From the NCBI GenBank assembly GCA_025642065.1, contig JAODUP010000154.1, forward strand, positions 840,501-904,500: a DNA stretch of 64,000 nt. The letters are read 5' to 3'. Each line of letters starts with the position of its first letter. The stretch's first letter is position 1. The DNA comes from Paralvinella palmiformis (lineage: Eukaryota > Annelida > Polychaeta > Terebellida > Alvinellidae). The notes below the pieces were generated by a model. That model worked only from the letters and a program-made list of their open reading frames with translations, made no database searches and was not told where the DNA came from. The translations under genes and the position numbers were made by a program. Shown here piece after piece: positions 59,101-64,000 of this stretch.

Positions 59101-60589
59101 TCCAAACAGATATTTAAACAAAATAGGATACCCTGATTGTTCACTTCACTGAAATCAACTTTCTACTGTAAAAACTGTAGTGTTCACCATTACCAGTTAA
59201 CCAGACAGTTACACTTAATTTAAAACGTTTGTCAGGTGTAAAACGTCTACTCGTGATCATCACTCGCATAACGCCATCTCAGCGCATAAAAAAACTATAA
59301 CAGCAGTTTTGAATTTCAAAAATATGTAAATGGAAACATCGCAACGGATGCACTGTTCATTTTAACAGTGACCCAAATGTGCCAAGTCGAAATGCTTGAT
59401 AACATCAGCAGCCCAGGGCAGGAGAAACTAGAAACAGACAGCAAACTATTGGACACAAAGACTGGCATAGGTCCAAAGTTTAGTGGTAGCCAGGAGACGT
59501 AAACAAGTAACATGGGTACGTTAAGCTTACTAGATAAACGCTGGCTTCTACACAGAATAACACTACAACATAATAATATTAAAAGGTAAAACATGAAGAG
59601 ACAGATTATCTGGAGTATAATATATACATATAATAAACAAGGTAACATGACCTCAGATTGTGTGTGTGTCACCAAATGAGAGAATCAAATGATTCATTAG
59701 CATCTGGATGATTCATTGAGATAATGAATCTTGAGACCTTTCATACTGACCCCTATGATGTCTCATCACTCTTCATACCTGAGTCGCCATACATATGCTC
59801 ACACCTGCGCTCACAACAGAGGACACAGTTTTTAACAAATTATGCATAAAATAACAAAAATGTAAGCACACAATGTTGACAAAACGACAATGCACAGACT
59901 GTGTCAATATTATAATAATATTATAATACTTGCTACAGGTTATAGGCCGTTCATTTTTAATTTTACACAACACAGTACAACAGACACCGGTGACAAAAAC
60001 AAACACAACTGACAATATATATTGGTATAAAACAGTTCTAATGAAAGTTGTAATACATCCGTAAAGAGAACATCAAACACTAATTTAACATCTGTTCTAC
60101 ATACACAGCCTTTCATTTATTATTCCAACACATGTATCAACTGTTCACAATATCCTCCACAAATATTGTAAACAGTTGATTACAATAGCGTACAATCAAC
60201 TGTAGAACAATGTTCACAGAGCGATTACTGTCTAAACATTTCATTCATGATTTCCCCTAAATATTCCAGCCTTTAGTCTACACTTGAATAGATAGCAGGA
60301 TGGGTATGTTTCTCACAAACCTGTTTACCATCCTATGATACCAAGGGGATAATACACCAATTTCCAGTATGATGGAAAAATAGGTGATAGATATGAGAAG
60401 ATAAATACTAAGGACTACATGATACCTGTATCACAAACACTTAACTGGTTTGAGCATTTCTATCTTAATAACAAGACAAACCAATACACATACTCAGCTT
60501 TCATAAACTGTTACATTTCTAACTAACTACGGATATATAAATAAACTAATTCCTTCAGCAAAACCTTTTTTCTAAAATAATTATTTAAA

Positions 60590-60639
<50 letters not shown>

Positions 60640-63600
60640 CATACTGTTCTTTTAGGGGAAAAACTATATTTACATGAAAATAAACGTTGTATATTTTTAT
60701 TGGTTGGTGACAGTGCAAGATCTCTGATTAAGTTCTGGTAGATTTCACCATAAAAAGTGTATAGTAACGCCGGCTACCCACCCTTATGGGAATTCCCCCC
60801 CCCCCATGGTACTAGCTTTGTTAATCTAATTATTCAGACAGGGTTGCCCGGGTACTACAGTCTTCTAAGGAGAGCTTTTGGCAGAGCACAGATGTAAATC
60901 ACAGCCAGTGGAAACAACATTCTTCATCCTTCCCCAGGTAATAAATAACCAGAAACTATAACACACACACAGACACACACAGAGTTTGTATTGTTTCTGC
61001 GCCAAACGTACTCAGGACATTACATAAATCTGTTGCAAATCCATATCTATAGTAAACAGAAGGTCCAATTAATCATCAGGGTCCATAAAGTTGTTCCGCT
61101 TGTGTATCATCTACCTAGCTAAGCAATAGAAGCAGCTACTCCAGACAATAACTATATCTATAGTAAGAGTCTGGTAAACATCCTCAGACAAGCTTCTCCC
61201 TCAGTTTAAACCGGAATACTAGACAGACAGACACACACACAATGATTAAATCTCTCCAGACAAAGCCAGTCAGTGTTACAAAACAGATAACCACGGTGGT
61301 AGTTAGAGACAAAGAGAGGAGAGATAGATCGCTTTACATCCTCATCACCTAAACTAAACATCTAAAAGTTTCTGTCAACATGTTTTATTATTACACTACA
61401 ACTCTACCACCTACATCTGACATTGGCTTTAACCTGGAGCTCTACAGACACACACAGAGATATTCCAGTTAGCTTAATCTTCAAACCCCATACCATTGGT
61501 ATTATATTATCAGCTTTCCGCCTCAGTGATCAACTTACAGTTATCTACAGTTAATGGACCATACTGGGCAGCTGACAGCCAATAGTACCAGGATATCCTG
61601 GACATTACCAAGCAGCCATCAGACTAAGGTGGCAACTCTGTACCGGGAAGCTCACAGACAACGTGAATCACTTCACAACATCTTTCTTCCATTGTTTACT
61701 ACAGGCTTCTCTAAAGATTCCAGAAGCAATACACCTGACTTTATCCGGGATGAGGCAGCCTTTCTATTTAAAAAATATTTTCTAGGTCAAAATGTCACTT
61801 TAGGAAAGAGATGATACTAAATTCAGAATGACACAGACATATATGAGCAGCACACTTGCACTGATAATATACTATCTGATGGATAGAAAGATGAACAGCA
61901 ACATGCTCCATACAATTTTCCAATGATACAAATGTATGAATTATGTCTAAGAAGCCATAACAAAATTCGGAATTAATCATATCTACCTAGGAAATACTGC
62001 AAACTTGCTGACTAATAAATTATATAGGAACATAATATCTAATTACAAGGTAGTTACTTCTACATCCAGCTTATTTATATAAATTATCACATTTAGATAA
62101 ACAAACGTATCATATATGTTTTTATAATTTCAGATATATGCACACCAAAGATGTGTATACTGGGGCGTGTTTGACCAAGCTTGGATGGCTGAGAGCATTC
62201 TGTTTGTTGTACAATCATCATCAATATAATATATCTTAACAGCACTGACAGCTCTGTGAGCTTCTGTAAGCTACACTACCATTCTAAGCTTTATATATAA
62301 ACATAGTACTCTAAGTCACCTACTTCAACCCTGAACAGTACAAAGGATTTCCAAACAGAAGGCTATCACTTACTACAATGTTTACACAACATTGAAGACT
62401 CTGCCACACAGTCAACAATATAGTACAATAAGGTAGTTACAAATGTTTTATACAAATTAGTTACAAACTGTCAAATACAACAAGAGACAATAATCAGAGA
62501 ATGGGTTTTACATTTGTATTTCACATTTAAATTATTCTCCAAATGCCTTTATAGTATACACTGAACAAGTGAAAGACAAAGCTTTTGAAATACCTAAAAA
62601 TAGCACCATTTGTCAGTTTTTGTAAAACAGAAGATGGATCAATATTACTCATAAGGGATATTATTACGTCATAATCAGCCAAATATAAATGCATGTTAAG
62701 TCAACTGTTGTATTCCAACATGTCATAAATGCTTTATGAAATGATATATTTCAAATAGTTTAAAATGTTTCAAAATAATCTCAGGATGTTTTTCATTTTC
62801 ACAATTTCAAAGCATTTATTTCATATACCATCTGAATTTGGCCACATCAGAACAGTGCTAAGTTAAGTAATTGTTAAGCACGCATATTTACAACCGTGTT
62901 TGGCAACAATGGTGCTAAACAGCTAGAAAACCAAGTTAGAAACTTGGCTCTCACACACACAACAGAACAACCTATACAATCCAATCTACACTGACATAAC
63001 ACCAACTAGCGCTAACTGTGTTGTACTTGTGTACTCGCAGGCCAGTTCCTAGAAGCGACTGTATATATTACAGGGCACTGATAGCCAATTGTTAAGTTGT
63101 TAGTTATCTGGAGAATGCCATTAAGTACACTTATTCTATATAGCACTGGGTGGTAGTGAGTGACCTTTTTCGTAACATACCAATATTTCTCGCCAAAAGT
63201 CATAGCACTTTAATGGCTGCATACAGTACTGCTGTAGGAGTTAAACAAGATAATCATTTTTTGTACAGATAAATAAAGCCTGATCACCATTCAACTGGTT
63301 GATTTCACTGACTTCAACCCCTCAAACATCAACATCCATAATGTTGATTGGGAAAAAAGCCCATGTCCATGCAGTATTCATTAATCAAGATAACATTACA
63401 TTTCATAGACGGTAATGACAAGATATTGTAAACAAGCCAATCTCCAGCCAGTTTGCTTCAATCTACGTATCTGTCCAGCACGAAACTTAATATAAATCCT
63501 GGAACTGGATCTACGCAGCGACCCAACAGCGTCTTGGAACTGATCCAGAACTAATATCTAACCAACGCCTAAAGCTATCCACTCACCATAGCACCAGTCC

Positions 63601-64000
63601 TATCTGATATCCAGGTGTGCATTGGGGATAGACATACTCTACCAAAGCACCAACGGCTTTATGGCTCATGAACAGAACATAGGATAAGGTGGCTCTAAAC
63701 GCTAGATGAGTATTCTGACAGATGACAGGTGTCTTGATAGTAATATCATCATCAACATTATCATTACCAGTAATGATTAATATTAATACCTGATTTATTC
63801 TGCTTCAAATATCACAATACACAGACACCATTTTATTCTCATATTTAATAATATAAAAAAATGAACAGTAATGTACGGTCCTAATAAACTGGTATATGCT
63901 GGAGATTATTGAGCCGGTGGCAAAATCTCTAGAAGAGATTCACCTATACAATGAAATGTTATATGAACCTTGAGTTCCACAGTTTGTGATGAGAACAGAG
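56146..64000 (-). other. 5' intron or upstream region of PAK4, no coding sequence recognised
   Basis: 7.9 kb of AT-rich DNA. Visible are short CA repeats (58.2, 58.85 kb), a CT-TA compound repeat (60590-60639) and poly-C at about 60800. The PAK4 untranslated first exon and promoter may be here or beyond the window. Open frames such as 61554-61814 (plus) and 59316-59675 (minus) show no family resemblance. Confidence 0.55.
60590..60639. repeat. CT-TA compound microsatellite
   Basis: CT run to about 60614 joined to a TA run to 60639, i.e. the reverse complement arrangement of the TA-GA repeats at 25.0, 34.1 and 36.7 kb. Confidence 0.96.

Noticed and set aside
56145..64000. Search for PAK4 untranslated first exon and a further gene
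   Set aside because: No sequence feature allowed a specific call; open frames there are short, AT-rich and without resemblance.

Overview
This window is animal nuclear DNA. It is AT-rich, dense in microsatellites, and its genes are split by GT-AG introns and scattered with tRNA-derived SINEs and truncated LINEs. Three multi-exon genes and one large single-exon gene could be rebuilt from the sequence. Protein resemblance is to animal families with a lophotrochozoan flavour; a mollusc, perhaps a gastropod, is my best guess but is inference. There is no bacterial gene organisation, CRISPR array or origin.

Layout. (1) 1.9-15.5 kb, plus strand: an 11-exon gene (predicted 756 aa) for a TAF6-like SAGA/PCAF-complex subunit (TAF6L). 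It has a histone fold, a TAF6 HEAT-type domain, and a long acidic and Ser-rich tail. Its introns carry SINEs, a LINE fragment and a near-perfect inverted repeat. (2) 15.6-24.1 kb: no protein gene seen. It holds many microsatellites and SINEs, plus a motif cluster near 18.6-18.9 kb (RFX-type X-box and a CLEAR-type palindrome). (3) 24.2-37.8 kb, plus strand: a 7-exon gene (predicted 435 aa) for a LAMP-family lysosomal membrane glycoprotein. It has a signal peptide, an unusual Asp/Ser/Pro-rich luminal stalk, one LAMP domain with four cysteines, one membrane helix and a YxxM sorting tail. A perfect 10-bp CLEAR/TFEB palindrome lies about 0.3 kb upstream of its start codon. Its 9.2-kb first intron holds a SINE, a broken LINE and a 204-bp ACTC repeat. 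(4) 37.8-43.0 kb: the convergent 3' ends of the LAMP and PAK genes. (5) 43.0-56.1 kb, minus strand: a 9-coding-exon gene (predicted 817 aa) for a group II p21-activated kinase (PAK4/mushroom-bodies-tiny type), with CRIB, a long disordered linker and a complete kinase domain. (6) Inside its 7.3-kb third coding intron, same strand, is a 947-codon open frame for an unrecognised protein with two copies of a zinc-finger/HLPWF/DCxHWL module. It is the best candidate here for an undescribed family. (7) 56.1-64 kb: apparent 5' intron or upstream region of the PAK gene, no coding sequence recognised.

All three spliced models keep an uninterrupted frame across every junction, and their total lengths are exact multiples of three. 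That is strong internal support. The genes are not an operon; the neighbours have unrelated roles (transcription co-activation, lysosome membrane, Cdc42 signalling). Untranslated exons and promoters are mostly not resolvable without transcripts.
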